A DNA stretch of 57,264 nt, from assembly GCA_964604015.1 (NCBI GenBank), contig CAZRXF010000008.1:1-57264 (forward strand). The letters run 5' to 3'. The DNA comes from CANNBR01 sp964604015. Its GTDB lineage: Bacteria > Babelota > Babeliae > Babelales > CAIQNR01. Below the pieces are notes generated by a model. The model made no database searches, was not told the DNA's origin, and was given only the letters and a program-made list of their open reading frames with translations. Shown one piece after another: positions 16,083 to 25,664 of the stretch (the stretch's first letter is position 1; each line of letters starts with the position of its first letter). The position numbers and the translations under genes were made by a program.

Positions 16083-17498
16083 TTAGAATGCAATCCCCGT
16101 AGAAACCCATACCATCCAGGTGGAAAGAATGTCAGTAGGGTTGTGAGGGAATTCTGCTTGTCCTGCTATGTTGATCATTCCATCATATTTTTCACCCAGC
16201 TTTTTAACGCCGAGAGATCCATAGGCCTTGTAGGCAACACAGCCAGTTTGAGCTCCTGAATCGAGATTGATGTTGTTGGCTAGAATAGGGGTAAAAACCG
16301 CGTCGTTTGGTGCTCGATTTGCAATCGTACTGTTGTTTGCGGAGGTGTTAGGTAATGTTCCTGCAATCCCGTAAAAAGGTACCCAACTATCATTGTGGAA
16401 TCGGCATCGTTCTCCCTTATGCCCCCACACCCCAAATCCAGCTTCTCCTTCAATACATCCGGCACTCAGACGGAAACCAGCGGCAAAATCCATGATGTTG
16501 TGTGGTGAAACACGTACTTTATGGGTAAAGATATTAACGCCAGGAATCACGGTATCGGTAGGATCTCCCTGTTTTCGTAACAGCATGAAGCGGCTCCACT
16601 GTTTGTTGTTAAGATCAAAGATGCGATGTTGGTGGTTTCGTATGAGGTAGATATTTTCAAATTCGATAAATCCGGTTAAGGAGTAATTGTCATCTGGCCT
16701 GGTGAAAGGAAACTGGAAAACAATCCCCCACACGAGCCCTACGTGTCCATAGCCATTTTGCGCATCGAAGATGTAGTTCATAGAAGGATTCTTTTTGAAT
16801 GGTACGAGCAGGCTTGAATAGGTGGCAACATGCGCGTGTTCCGTTGCAAGAAAGATCGTATTTAATCCGATGCGAATTTCTGAAATGGCATTTTGTTTGG
16901 TAGGACCGTCTACTCTGCTGTAAGCCCATTCTGGGTTATTGAATGCTGTAAGAATGTCATTGACAGGGTCAGTAGCTGGACCTGCGTTGGTTACGTCAGA
17001 TTGGGTCAACCCCCAGTTGTTTTTTACAGCAAGAAAGGAAAGCGACCAGATGACGCTCCAGTTTTGAAAGAGAGGGACACCAGCGAGTTTGACTCGGTCA
17101 CCAAAGAGATTTCCGATGTTGTTTCGCCCTGCAATCGTAAACCCGCTTTGCGTTTGTTCTGGAGCGATTCGTAAAATCCCGCTGAAGTTGGTAGGAAGCT
17201 GCAACCATAACGGCAGAACATTTCGATCAGAAGCTGTGCTATTGACCAACAATTGTTCGCGGTAAGCAGGAAGAAAGTACGCCTTGATTTTATCCGATTG
17301 GGTTGATTTTTGGTGGTAGACCGCAAGATCGAGAGCGGTTGATTTTGTATTGTCATAGAGGAGGTTGTGCCACATTGCCTGCATGAGACCTATATTTTGC
17401 TGACCGGGACGCGTGAAGAGGTAGGTCTGACTGCTTTTTGGATTATTTCCATGAAGGGCAAAGAAACAGAGCGTCAAAGGAGTGAGGAGCTTTTTCAT
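16083..17498 (-). CDS. putative outer-membrane beta-barrel protein, lineage family, copy 2
   Basis: 471 residues; strong AAAGGAAG site; signal peptide MKKLLTPLTLCFFALHG. The mature part is strand-rich with many aromatic residues and ends in Phe (WVSTGIAF), consistent with a BAM substrate. It shares the layout of the protein at 908-2566, including HRIFDLNNKQWSR against the other's N-V-F-D-W-N-D segment, and VIPGVNIF followed by MDFAAGF. Likely the same lineage-specific family of surface proteins or porins. It faces away from the gene at 17821 across a 322-base divergent region. Confidence 0.7.
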   Translation of the reverse strand: MKKLLTPLTLCFFALHGNNPKSSQTYLFTRPGQQNIGLMQAMWHNLLYDNTKSTALDLAVYHQKSTQSDKIKAYFLPAYREQLLVNSTASDRNVLPLWLQLPTNFSGILRIAPEQTQSGFTIAGRNNIGNLFGDRVKLAGVPLFQNWSVIWSLSFLAVKNNWGLTQSDVTNAGPATDPVNDILTAFNNPEWAYSRVDGPTKQNAISEIRIGLNTIFLATEHAHVATYSSLLVPFKKNPSMNYIFDAQNGYGHVGLVWGIVFQFPFTRPDDNYSLTGFIEFENIYLIRNHQHRIFDLNNKQWSRFMLLRKQGDPTDTVIPGVNIFTHKVRVSPHNIMDFAAGFRLSAGCIEGEAGFGVWGHKGERCRFHNDSWVPFYGIAGTLPNTSANNSTIANRAPNDAVFTPILANNINLDSGAQTGCVAYKAYGSLGVKKLGEKYDGMINIAGQAEFPHNPTDILSTWMVWVSTGIAF

Positions 17499-17820
17499 TG
17501 ATTCTTCCTTTTTTTCCGAAAGTGATTGCGTTTGATTCTAAAATAGGCTTGCCATAAAGACAAGTTCTTTGGCTTAACATCGGAATGATTCTATGGAAAG
17601 TAAAAATGAATAACTCTTTTGTGTTTCAATATGAAATGTTGGCGGAAATTTTATTGCAGGATTCGAAAAATTCACCTCTCTTTTAATTGTTGGTTTTGAC
17701 AATAATATGCGTTTGTGTAGAATTTTGTTCTTATTTGAAAAAAATATAATTTTTGATAATTGGGTTCTTGTCGCAATAAATGGGTGCGATCGGTTGTACG
17801 TGTATTTTAGTAGGGGTCCC
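17499..17820. promoter_or_regulatory. 322-base divergent intergenic region with a promoter for the plus-strand gene
   Basis: No gene seen. It holds TTGACA (17696-17701), a 16-base spacer and TAGAAT (17718-17723), a good sigma70-type promoter for the gene starting at 17821, leaving a 5' leader of about 90 bases. The promoter for the minus-strand gene must also lie here but is not clear. The ATG at 17707, in frame with 17821, falls inside the promoter and is not used. Confidence 0.6.
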
Positions 17821-19449
17821 ATGAAGTATCTGTTATCGCTTCTTTTTCTTTTTTCTTCCGCTGCTCAGTGCGCTAATGTAGCGGAGGCAATGGCTTTGCA
17901 TTTGGTAGCGGCTGATGCAGCTGAAGCAACGCAAGGTGCGAATGCTTCAGCACAAGCTAAGGGTGTTGGTTCTCTTTCAGAGCAACTAGGTGATGCTTTG
18001 ACACAAGTGTATGCGCAGGTTGGTCAAGCTGCTTCTGTCGTTCAGGAGTGGTTTCAACGACAGGGGATCGAAAGAGCTGGAGTTGTAATACCTGGAGCTG
18101 ATGCTGTTTTTGGATTAGAAGGCGCTTATAGTGGAGATACCGATTCAGCACAGGAATGGGCAACAGGTGTTAAGAGCGAGGTTGGTGTAACTGTTGCGAA
18201 AATAACAGCAGCGATTAAGGAACAGTTGCCTCAACGTCCTGAAGGACAGCCTATGACGAGGGGTGAATATTGGACAGGTATTTATCTTCCGCCGCTTCCT
18301 AAGCAAGAAATTGTACATGTTGCTAAAGAAGTTGGAAACTTTGCTGGTCAGATAGTAAAAGGATCTGTACACGTAGTTGATGGCTACGCGATACCTCAAA
18401 CAGGTGATGATGTTACGTTGATGGATGCACCGCCTTGTGATGCTTTGACACAAGTGTATGCACAGGTTGGTCAAGCTGCTTCTGTCGTTCAGGAGTGGTT
18501 TCAACGACAGGGGATCGAAAGAGCTGGAGTTGTGATACCTGGAGCTGATGCTGTTTTTGGATTAGAAGGCGCTTATAGTGGCGATATCGATTCAGCACAG
18601 GAATGGGCAACAGGTGTTAAGACGGCTGTGAAAACCGCGATTAAGGAACAGTTGCCTCAACGTCCTGAAGGACAGCCTATGACGAGGGGTGAATATTGGA
18701 CAGGTATTTATCTTCCTCCACTTCCTAAACAAGAAGTTGTACATGTTGCTGAAGAAGTTGGAAACTTTGCTGGTCAGATAGTAAAAGGATCTGTACACGT
18801 AGTTGATGGTTACGCGATACCTCAAACAGGTGATGATGGTACATTGATGGATGCACCGCTTTCAGATGCGGTGGGTGACTATGCAGCTGAAATGGGAACG
18901 AAAACACGTGAATGGTATGGTCGAGTTGAGGCTGATCGTCTGGAGCGAATTGCGCGATTTGATGAAAAATTAGCTGCTTTACAACAACAGCGCCTTGCCT
19001 CTGTGAGTGCGGCTGATCAACAATTGCCAACTAGTTCAGAAGATTCTACGAATGCTCAAGATACTGAGGCGAGTGAAAGTGGTGCATCTGTACAAACTTC
19101 AGAGTCGCAACCATTACTTACAGGTGGCGCTTCTTCAGTACCTGCCCAGCAGCAGGTTGGTGGTCCGATTGCTCCTCCTACACAAAAACCGGCTGATCAT
19201 CTGAACCCTCCGACTAACCCTGCCCCTACTGATCCTACCCCGACTCTTGAGCAACCTGGGGAGCAAAAAACATTCTTGACAACAATGTACGAAAACCCAG
19301 GAACGACCGCTTTGGTTGCAGCAGGAACGGCAGTTGCGGTGTATGGTGGGTATAAAGTGGTGAGACATTTCATGAAGCAACAGGAAAAGAAGAAGGCTCA
19401 AAAGTTGGCGCTTCAAAAAATGCTTACAAAAGTTCGTCGTGCTGCGTAA
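17821..19449 (+). CDS. exported protein with a near-identical internal tandem repeat and C-terminal membrane anchor
   Basis: 542 residues from ATG 17821 (AGGGG upstream; signal peptide MKYLLSLLFLFSSAAQC). Two tandem copies of a ~145-residue unit start at DALTQVYAQVGQAASVVQEW; each contains EGQPMTRGEYWTGIYLPPLP and ends near GYAIPQTGDD. Then come a charged helix (ADRLERIARFDEKLAAL), a low-complexity Ser/Gln/Pro-rich stretch, and near the C-terminus a hydrophobic helix (TALVAAGTAVAVYGG) followed by a strongly basic tail. This order (signal, repeats, disordered stalk, anchor, basic tail) resembles a surface or envelope-anchored protein. Family not recognised. Confidence 0.75.
   Translation: MKYLLSLLFLFSSAAQCANVAEAMALHLVAADAAEATQGANASAQAKGVGSLSEQLGDALTQVYAQVGQAASVVQEWFQRQGIERAGVVIPGADAVFGLEGAYSGDTDSAQEWATGVKSEVGVTVAKITAAIKEQLPQRPEGQPMTRGEYWTGIYLPPLPKQEIVHVAKEVGNFAGQIVKGSVHVVDGYAIPQTGDDVTLMDAPPCDALTQVYAQVGQAASVVQEWFQRQGIERAGVVIPGADAVFGLEGAYSGDIDSAQEWATGVKTAVKTAIKEQLPQRPEGQPMTRGEYWTGIYLPPLPKQEVVHVAEEVGNFAGQIVKGSVHVVDGYAIPQTGDDGTLMDAPLSDAVGDYAAEMGTKTREWYGRVEADRLERIARFDEKLAALQQQRLASVSAADQQLPTSSEDSTNAQDTEASESGASVQTSESQPLLTGGASSVPAQQQVGGPIAPPTQKPADHLNPPTNPAPTDPTPTLEQPGEQKTFLTTMYENPGTTALVAAGTAVAVYGGYKVVRHFMKQQEKKKAQKLALQKMLTKVRRAA
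17992..18438 (+). repeat. 447-bp tandem coding repeat, unit 1
   Basis: Begins gatgctttgacacaagtgta; the same text recurs at 18439. The units are nearly identical at DNA level, indicating a recent duplication or gene conversion inside the gene at 17821. Confidence 0.9.
18439..18864 (+). repeat. 426-bp tandem coding repeat, unit 2
   Basis: Same as unit 1 but 21 bases (7 codons) shorter, in the segment before IKEQLPQRPEG, where SEVGVTVAKITA is replaced by a shorter stretch. The reading frame is kept. Confidence 0.9.
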
Positions 19450-19472
19450 CGAGCACACGTAACAATGGTGGA

Positions 19473-19504
19473 AAGGGGTGTCCTCAGTGGCACTCCTTTT
19501 TTTA
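19473..19504. terminator. intrinsic terminator between convergent genes
   Basis: 10-bp stem AAGGGGTGTC (19473-19482) with GGCACTCCTT (19489-19498), loop CTCAGT, followed by a run of T. It ends the gene at 17821 and lies directly before the convergent ftsI-like stop. Confidence 0.85.
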
Positions 19505-21139
19505 TTACCACGCTTTTTCATGCATGATAGTGCGTTCTGCAATCCGTTCAAAAAGAGGAGCTGCTACTGTTGCGGCATACAGGTTGTGACGGGGCGATTC
19601 TTTTAAAAAACAGGCAATGACTCGTTTATAGGGGCCCTTTTCAATAGCTCCTACAAAGCCATACAGATTTTTGTTGGGATTATAGACGCCATGGTCAAGT
19701 AAGTTAGCGGTACTCGTTTTTCCCAAGGTGATGTAGCCATTTACTTGTGCATAGCGAGCAGTTCCTTTAAGGGCTGTTTCTTGTAAGATCATGCGCATGG
19801 TGTCGATTGCCTCTGTTGAATATAATTTTTCTTTCAGTCCTGTTGATCCTCCTTTGATAAGGTGCGGCATAACACGGTGACCATCATTGGAAAACAGACA
19901 GAAAGCGGTTGCTAGTTGGACGAGTGTTGCAGTGACTTCATAGCCATATGATAACGAAATGACCGACTGTTTTGACCATTTGTCAGGATGCATTAAAAAT
20001 CCACCATGTTCACCGGGGAAGGTGATGCCGGTCTTGGTACCAAATCCCATTTTTTTGTAATGGTCGTACAAAGGAGCGCCTAAGCGTTTTGCCACTTTTG
20101 CAACGCCGATGTTATTTGATTTTTGGATGACTTCCGAAAAAGTGAGAAGGCCAGCAATCGAGCTATCAACAGTATTTACTTTTCGTCCCTCAACGTAGGT
20201 TGTTTTCCTGTTTTCGCAGTCAATAATTTCATCTGATTCGGCAATCTTTTCTTCGAGTGCTGCGAGAGCAAAGAACGCCTTAAAGCCAGAGCCGAATTCA
20301 TATGCTTCGGTTAGAGCAACATTCTTGGTGATTTCAGGAGTAAGAGATTGGGTGTGGTTTGGATCGAACGTTGGGTAGGTTGCCATGGCAAGAATGTCCC
20401 CTGAAAGGGGATCCATGACGACGGCGCCTCCTTGGGTTGCTTGATACTTTTGGATTGCTGCAAAAAGCTCTTCTTGCACGAGGAACTGCAGATTGCTGTC
20501 GATGGTCAGGTGAACAGGAATTCCGTCAGTTCCTTCCTTGGTTGTTTGTTTTGCAAAGTAGAAAAGACCTGAGCGGGCGTCTTTCTCAAGGACGGTGGTG
20601 GTAGGTGTTCCTGCTAGTTGTGTATCACAAAAATGTTCTATGCCAAAAAGACCGCGGTTATCAGTATTGGTGATACCGGTAATGCTTGCCGTTGCTTCTA
20701 GTGGATAGAAACGGCTTGGTTCATACAGAAAGTGGATGTCTTCAATGTTACTTTCTTTAATGAGCTGTTCTTCTTCTGGTGAAAGCCGACGCTTTACGTA
20801 CATAAAGTAGCTCGTTTGTTTTTCTGCAAGTCGAGTGAGCGCTCCGGGAAAATGGTTTTTCAGGAATTCGGTAAGTTGCGGTTTATTTTTGATTTGGTGT
20901 GGCATAAGAAACGCAGAAAGGCTTTCTTTATTAAGTGTAAGTGGGATGCCATTCCGATCAAAAATGAGGGCTCGGGGAGGGTAGGTGGTAAGGGTCAGGT
21001 AATATTGTCTATGGGCAAGGTCGGAAAAGAAGGTGTGTTGTCGGATTTGAAGTCCATAAAGATGAATAAGTGCAGTACAAAAAAGAAGAACAAATATGAA
21101 AAAAACGGAAACGGATCTAAGTTTGTTTGCGATGTTCAT
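19505..21139 (-). CDS. ftsI: penicillin-binding protein, FtsI/PBP2-type transpeptidase
   Basis: 544 residues. N-terminal membrane anchor (VFFIFVLLFCTALIHLYG), pedestal domain with PPRALIFDRNGIPLT (the R-G-x-I-x-D-R-N-G-type motif), then the transpeptidase domain. Active-site motifs: the SxxK serine in FGSGFK, SNN in QKSNNIG, and GKTSTAN at the third site, where KTG would be expected. Makes septal peptidoglycan cross-links in the periplasm. It follows an FtsL-like gene with a 23-base overlap, the usual division-cluster order, although rsmH and later mur genes are not adjacent. Confidence 0.92.
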   Translation of the reverse strand: MNIANKLRSVSVFFIFVLLFCTALIHLYGLQIRQHTFFSDLAHRQYYLTLTTYPPRALIFDRNGIPLTLNKESLSAFLMPHQIKNKPQLTEFLKNHFPGALTRLAEKQTSYFMYVKRRLSPEEEQLIKESNIEDIHFLYEPSRFYPLEATASITGITNTDNRGLFGIEHFCDTQLAGTPTTTVLEKDARSGLFYFAKQTTKEGTDGIPVHLTIDSNLQFLVQEELFAAIQKYQATQGGAVVMDPLSGDILAMATYPTFDPNHTQSLTPEITKNVALTEAYEFGSGFKAFFALAALEEKIAESDEIIDCENRKTTYVEGRKVNTVDSSIAGLLTFSEVIQKSNNIGVAKVAKRLGAPLYDHYKKMGFGTKTGITFPGEHGGFLMHPDKWSKQSVISLSYGYEVTATLVQLATAFCLFSNDGHRVMPHLIKGGSTGLKEKLYSTEAIDTMRMILQETALKGTARYAQVNGYITLGKTSTANLLDHGVYNPNKNLYGFVGAIEKGPYKRVIACFLKESPRHNLYAATVAAPLFERIAERTIMHEKAW

Positions 21140-21524
21140 GGGTCACGGTTTCTGGTTGGGGGAGGGCCTTAATATTTTTTAGAAAAAGTGGTTTCATACC
21201 AAGTTTTTCTTGAGCAAACAGGGCAATCTTACGGTGATTTTGCAGGATATGAAGATTGTTAATGAGTATTTGCTGGCGGTCAAGCAAACGTTTAATGGTT
21301 CGTTCATGCGTCTGTTTTTCATACGAAAGCTTTACAAACCTGCTTTGTTTATCAATGTAGAGGCAAACAAAAAGGAGGTGCGCCGTTACAAACATCACGA
21401 AAAAAAGAGGTTTTTTTGCCATCGAAAACATTTTCGGTATCTGAAATTTACTTTTACGACTTTCACCATACTGTTGCTTACCAGAAAAAATCAAATGAGG
21501 GGCGAGGCTTTTTCCTTGACGCAT
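21117..21524 (-). CDS. ftsL: FtsL-like cell-division protein
   Basis: Up to 135 residues; the start is uncertain, with ATGs at 21524, 21431 and 21422, none with a strong ribosome site. A membrane helix (FFVMFVTAHLLFVCLYI) is followed by a coiled coil (QTHERTIKRLLDRQQILINN) and a terminal EKLGMKPL segment, the typical FtsL layout (A-x-x-x-LGM near the end). FtsL has little sequence conservation; the call rests on topology and on its position just before ftsI. It would work in the periplasmic FtsQLB scaffold. Confidence 0.75.
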   Translation of the reverse strand: MRQGKSLAPHLIFSGKQQYGESRKSKFQIPKMFSMAKKPLFFVMFVTAHLLFVCLYIDKQSRFVKLSYEKQTHERTIKRLLDRQQILINNLHILQNHRKIALFAQEKLGMKPLFLKNIKALPQPETVTHEHRKQT

Positions 21525-21656
21525 TGTGTTGCTGCAAAATTATTGCTTTACGTTTCTGGCCTTTATTACAGTCTGTACAGAGTTACAAAACGTTCCCAAC
21601 CATCCGCTCATATCCAAGGCTGCATGCCAAGCGGATAATGCAAGAAGGAGAGAAAG

Positions 21657-22934
21657 ATGAAAGAGAAAAAGATTCTCATAGTTGCCTTACTTGGGATGGC
21701 CTTCCAAGTTCAAGCTGGCCGATCGGTGCTGCGTGATGATTCAGACAGTGACACACAGGAAGCGCCAAAAAAAGAAACAAAGAAAAAGCACAAGACCCAC
21801 GATGCTTCCGATAAAAAAGGCAGAAATGCGTTACATGAAAGAATGACTCGCGAGGAAGATGAACATGCTCGTGGTGAGAAAAAACATACGGAAAGACGTG
21901 CTGCTGAGCGCGACAGAAAGCATGAAGCTTACGAAGAAAGAAAAGATAAAGCCGATCACAAAAAAGGTGCAAAAGACGTAAGGCATTCTGGTAAGAAAGG
22001 CGCTGAACCGGTTCAACACGAACACAAAGAAAACCTTCAAGCAGCAGAACGTCGTGACGATGCTCGTTTAAAAGCTGAAGAAAAGCGCGAACAAAGTCTC
22101 AAGAAACGAAGAGATGCGGCTGATAAAAAGGTGTCTCGCTTAGAAAACAAACTGGACAAGCTTGAAGATAAACATCGTGAAGAAATGGATAAGCGTCATG
22201 ATACTGAAGAAAGAGTTATTCCAAGCCACTTGATCAACAAAACGGATGGTACCCGTGATCTTGAAAAAGACATTACTAACGTCAAAGAACGTTTGAAAAC
22301 ACGAGAAGAACAAGCAAGAAAACTTTCAGACGAATATAAGAATGAAAATCGTGAAGAATACGAAACACGAACAATCCTTGGCAAAGTCTATGCTAATGAA
22401 CAGCGTGATTTACGCAGACAACTGGCTAATGTCAAAGATGCCTTGGCAATGCTCAGAATCAAAGAAAAGAAAGAAGGATTAGCGCTTGCAGAAGATCGTG
22501 ATGCCTACGAAGCAGTACATCGCGATATGCGTGCGCGCAGGGCAGTAAAAGATACAGCTGGTGTGCATAAAGGTGAAAAGAAAGTTGGCATCCGTCCATC
22601 TGACAATAAAGTCGCTCTTGAAAAGGAACTTGAACGCCTTAGACAAGAACTTGAATCACTTCGTATGAAGGTTTCTGACAATGATAAAGCAATTGATGTA
22701 GCAGCACATCGAGCTGGTCTAGAGCCTCGCAAAGAACAAAAACGCAAAGCTGATTTAGATCATTACATTAAAGAAGACAGAGAAAACGATACAAGACTCT
22801 TTTCTGAAAAGAGACGTCAAATTGACAACCGCAGAGAAGACATTGCGTATCAACGTGATAAGGCAGAAAAAATGAACAAGAAGTCTATGGCTAAAAAAGC
22901 GCCAATGAAAAAGAAAATGGAAAAAAAGGCGTAA
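21657..22934 (+). CDS. exported, highly charged coiled-coil protein
   Basis: 425 residues; strong AAGGAGAG site and signal peptide (KKILIVALLGMAFQVQA). The rest is extraordinarily rich in Lys, Arg, Glu and Asp, with heptad-like stretches (DKKVSRLENKLDKLEDKHRE and ELERLRQELESLRMKV) and a final run of Lys/Met-rich residues (MAKKAPMKKKMEKKA). It has no globular domain that I recognise. It may bind nucleic acid or the cell wall, or act as a spacer in the periplasm; nothing here decides. Followed by an intrinsic terminator. Confidence 0.75.
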   Translation: MKEKKILIVALLGMAFQVQAGRSVLRDDSDSDTQEAPKKETKKKHKTHDASDKKGRNALHERMTREEDEHARGEKKHTERRAAERDRKHEAYEERKDKADHKKGAKDVRHSGKKGAEPVQHEHKENLQAAERRDDARLKAEEKREQSLKKRRDAADKKVSRLENKLDKLEDKHREEMDKRHDTEERVIPSHLINKTDGTRDLEKDITNVKERLKTREEQARKLSDEYKNENREEYETRTILGKVYANEQRDLRRQLANVKDALAMLRIKEKKEGLALAEDRDAYEAVHRDMRARRAVKDTAGVHKGEKKVGIRPSDNKVALEKELERLRQELESLRMKVSDNDKAIDVAAHRAGLEPRKEQKRKADLDHYIKEDRENDTRLFSEKRRQIDNRREDIAYQRDKAEKMNKKSMAKKAPMKKKMEKKA

Positions 22935-22967
22935 ACAAGTATTCAAGATAAAATGGAGAACACAATG

Positions 22968-23003
22968 AAGGGCTTTGGAAATACCAAGGCCCTTTATGTT
23001 TTT
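22968..23003. terminator. intrinsic terminator between convergent genes
   Basis: Stem GGGCTTTGG (22970-22978) and CCAAGGCCC (22984-22992), extended by AA/TT, loop AAATA, followed by TTTATGTTTTT. Sits before the 3' end of the convergent bamA. Confidence 0.85.
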
Positions 23004-23030
23004 CGAAAGTTAGTCAGAAGTACATACGCC

Positions 23031-25502
23031 TTAGAAGTCGTAGTAGGTGGAGAACTGAACTTCGCTTTCTGATTCTCCTGAGCGGCGATCAAGCTTGAAG
23101 CCCCAGTCAACACGTATCGGTTGTGGTTCGAGCAATCTGATACCAAGCCCAATACAATGACGGTAGTCAAATGAGTTATTTCTCAAATGGTCAGGACGAA
23201 TGGTCTTTGAGTCTGGTGTATCCCAACCGGTACCGCCATCGTAAAAGACGCAGCCTTTCATCGTTAAGTTCGACGTGATAGGGAACACAAGTTCAAGATT
23301 AATAAACATTGCTTTTTTAGCACCAATTGATTCTCCCTGCCATCCGCCAACAGCTGCTAGCTCATTGGTGAACCACATAGGGCTCAATTGACCGAATCTC
23401 CAGGCGCGTACGCTTGCAGGGCCACCGATGCTAAACAGTTCTCGGTACGGGATATTGCGGTGATGGATTGAGTTAATGTACCCCCCGTGGATATGGCCAT
23501 GGAACACCAGTTGATAATCGCCGATGATTGAAGTGTACCAGTGTGCGTCACCTTCGAGTTTGTAGAAACTGACGATGTTGTCGCCAAGGCTTGGGATAGC
23601 AACTTTTGAAGTGAAGTCCCATTTATACCCTTCAGTGATATGCAAGTGGTGGTTTAGGGTGTTCTTTTTGATCGACCCTTGCAAGAATGCAAAGCGACCG
23701 CCCAAGAAACGTTCGTCAAGAATTAACTGGTACTCAGCTTGGTCAATAGGGTTTGAGTTGATGACGGCGCGAGGGGCAGGCCCAAGGTGGTTGATGTTTT
23801 GAAATCCGGTTTCAAATAAGAAGATGGTATCATCAAGTTTTTGTACGGCAAATCCAACGTTAATCGATGCTCCCAGTTGTTTTTCACCAACGGTACCAGC
23901 TACTTTTTTCAGTTCATCATAGGACGTGTGGTTAAAGAATGCATCTAACCCCACGCGGACCGGTTTATCGCAGAACCATGGCTCGGCAATACTCATGTTG
24001 AATGCTTTTTCTTCAAGGGACATGCGACCGAGTACTTGTGCAAATACCCCTTTACCAAACAGGTTGCGGTCTGACATGGAAAGTTCTCCCATGAACCCCG
24101 TGTTTGAAGAATCAAGACGAGTTGGCGAACCACCATAACTTGTTTTGAATTCAAAACGTCCTGTTTTAATTTCTTTTACCAACAGGTCAAGATCGGCTGT
24201 TTCTTCATCAAGACGGTTGATACGCCAGTTGACCCCTTCTTTTGGATCGAAGTACCCGAGTTGTGCAACACGATTTTTCGAGGCCTCCATCTGAGGGGTT
24301 GTCAGGAGGTCGCCTTCTTCCATAACGAGTTGTCGGCGAATTACCTTGTCGCGTCCCTTTTCATTACCAAGGATGTTAATGCGGTTAACATGAACGGTGT
24401 TGCCCGGATGAGAGAAGAACGTGATAGCAACGGTTTTATTGTCATCATCTGGCTCAATAGAAGGATCGATGTCTGCATAAATGTAGCCCTGCGCTCCCCA
24501 GCGAGTACGTAACTGGTCGATAGAAAAACGGACCAATTCTTTTGAATACAGCTGCCCAGCACGGATAGGAATGATCGACAAGAGTTCTTCTTCAGAAATA
24601 AGATCATTGCCAGGAGCTTTGATGCTTGAAACGGTGTATACATCTCCTTCTTGAACAATGAAGGTCACCGTAATTTCTCGTTTTTTGTCGTCAAAGGTTA
24701 CATCAGCTTTGGGGACGCGTGCGTGGAGGTACCCGTTACTTTGGTAAAAGCGTTCCAAGGTGTCGCGGTCTTGTTCAATAGCAAGAGGATTATACGTACC
24801 CGCTCTATCAAGTACGCCCAAGATCCAATCTTCCCGGGTGAACAGGAGTGAGCGCAACTTTTTGCCGCTGAAATGTTTGTTCCCTTCAAAGCGTACTTTT
24901 TTAACAAGAGCTAAGGGGCCTTCTTTAATCGTAAAGACGACAGTGCCCTTTCCATCCTCAGGATCAATTTCCAGTGAAGAGGTGACTGTTGCAAAATGGT
25001 GGTTTTTTTCTGCGTAGTAACGTTCTAAGGCATTGGCGTATTTCTTTAATTCGCGTGGTTCTGTAGCAACCAGTTGGTCACCAATTTTTTTCTTGAGATC
25101 TGCGGCTGAAAGGTGCCTGTTTCCCTTGAACACAACGTCTTTGACAACGGTCTTTTCTTCTAGAATGACATACAGATCAACAATTCCCGGAGAAACGGGG
25201 ACCGTTTCAAACTTGACCTGGGTGAAGTACCCGAGCTCGTAGATTTTTTTAATAGACTCACTGGTTGCTCGTGGATCAAATACATCGCCCGACTCGTACG
25301 GAATTTTGCTCAAAATCGTATCGAGCGGAAGAACGGTCAGGCCTTCAACGTGTACGGCACCGATATAATCGAGTGTTGTTTCTTCCTGTTCTTCTGTATC
25401 GGCCGGTTCAGAAGGAGGTTGTTGCTGGGTGAATGAACTGCACGACTGAAAGGCGATTGCCAATAAAAAGAGGCGTAAAAAACTGTTTTTGTTTGACGTC
25501 AT
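23031..25502 (-). CDS. bamA: outer-membrane protein assembly factor BamA (Omp85)
   Basis: 823 residues from ATG 25502, which has AGGAG 7 bases ahead; the ATG at 25520 is less likely. Exported N-terminus ending near FQSCSS. Five POTRA domains can be followed by their glycine turns: AVHVEGLTVL, DVVFKGNRHL, KVRFEGNKHF, SIKAPGNDLI and RINILGNEKG. The C-terminal 16-strand barrel has the substrate-gate loop motif as SVRAWRFGQL, where most members have VRGF/Y, and ends YYDF. Inserts barrels into the outer membrane, presumably including the two barrel-like proteins in this window. No ompH/skp-like gene is adjacent. Confidence 0.95.
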   Translation of the reverse strand: MTSNKNSFLRLFLLAIAFQSCSSFTQQQPPSEPADTEEQEETTLDYIGAVHVEGLTVLPLDTILSKIPYESGDVFDPRATSESIKKIYELGYFTQVKFETVPVSPGIVDLYVILEEKTVVKDVVFKGNRHLSAADLKKKIGDQLVATEPRELKKYANALERYYAEKNHHFATVTSSLEIDPEDGKGTVVFTIKEGPLALVKKVRFEGNKHFSGKKLRSLLFTREDWILGVLDRAGTYNPLAIEQDRDTLERFYQSNGYLHARVPKADVTFDDKKREITVTFIVQEGDVYTVSSIKAPGNDLISEEELLSIIPIRAGQLYSKELVRFSIDQLRTRWGAQGYIYADIDPSIEPDDDNKTVAITFFSHPGNTVHVNRINILGNEKGRDKVIRRQLVMEEGDLLTTPQMEASKNRVAQLGYFDPKEGVNWRINRLDEETADLDLLVKEIKTGRFEFKTSYGGSPTRLDSSNTGFMGELSMSDRNLFGKGVFAQVLGRMSLEEKAFNMSIAEPWFCDKPVRVGLDAFFNHTSYDELKKVAGTVGEKQLGASINVGFAVQKLDDTIFLFETGFQNINHLGPAPRAVINSNPIDQAEYQLILDERFLGGRFAFLQGSIKKNTLNHHLHITEGYKWDFTSKVAIPSLGDNIVSFYKLEGDAHWYTSIIGDYQLVFHGHIHGGYINSIHHRNIPYRELFSIGGPASVRAWRFGQLSPMWFTNELAAVGGWQGESIGAKKAMFINLELVFPITSNLTMKGCVFYDGGTGWDTPDSKTIRPDHLRNNSFDYRHCIGLGIRLLEPQPIRVDWGFKLDRRSGESESEVQFSTYYDF

Positions 25503-25664
25503 GCGTCTGCTCCTACGCACTTTCCAATCTTTAGTTATTTATTTCGATTCATGATAAAATAAGCAATCATGATACTATTTTCTGAGAAATTAGCCAGCTT
25601 ATATGAGCTTATCGTCAAAAGGCTCGCTCAGACGTGTGATTGGCCTACTAGCAGGGTGTTAAAA

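Noticed and set aside
25485..25502. BamA as a lipoprotein (Cys in FQSCSS near the signal peptide)
   Set aside because: The residues before Cys do not fit a lipobox (F-Q-S-C); treated as an ordinary signal peptide.
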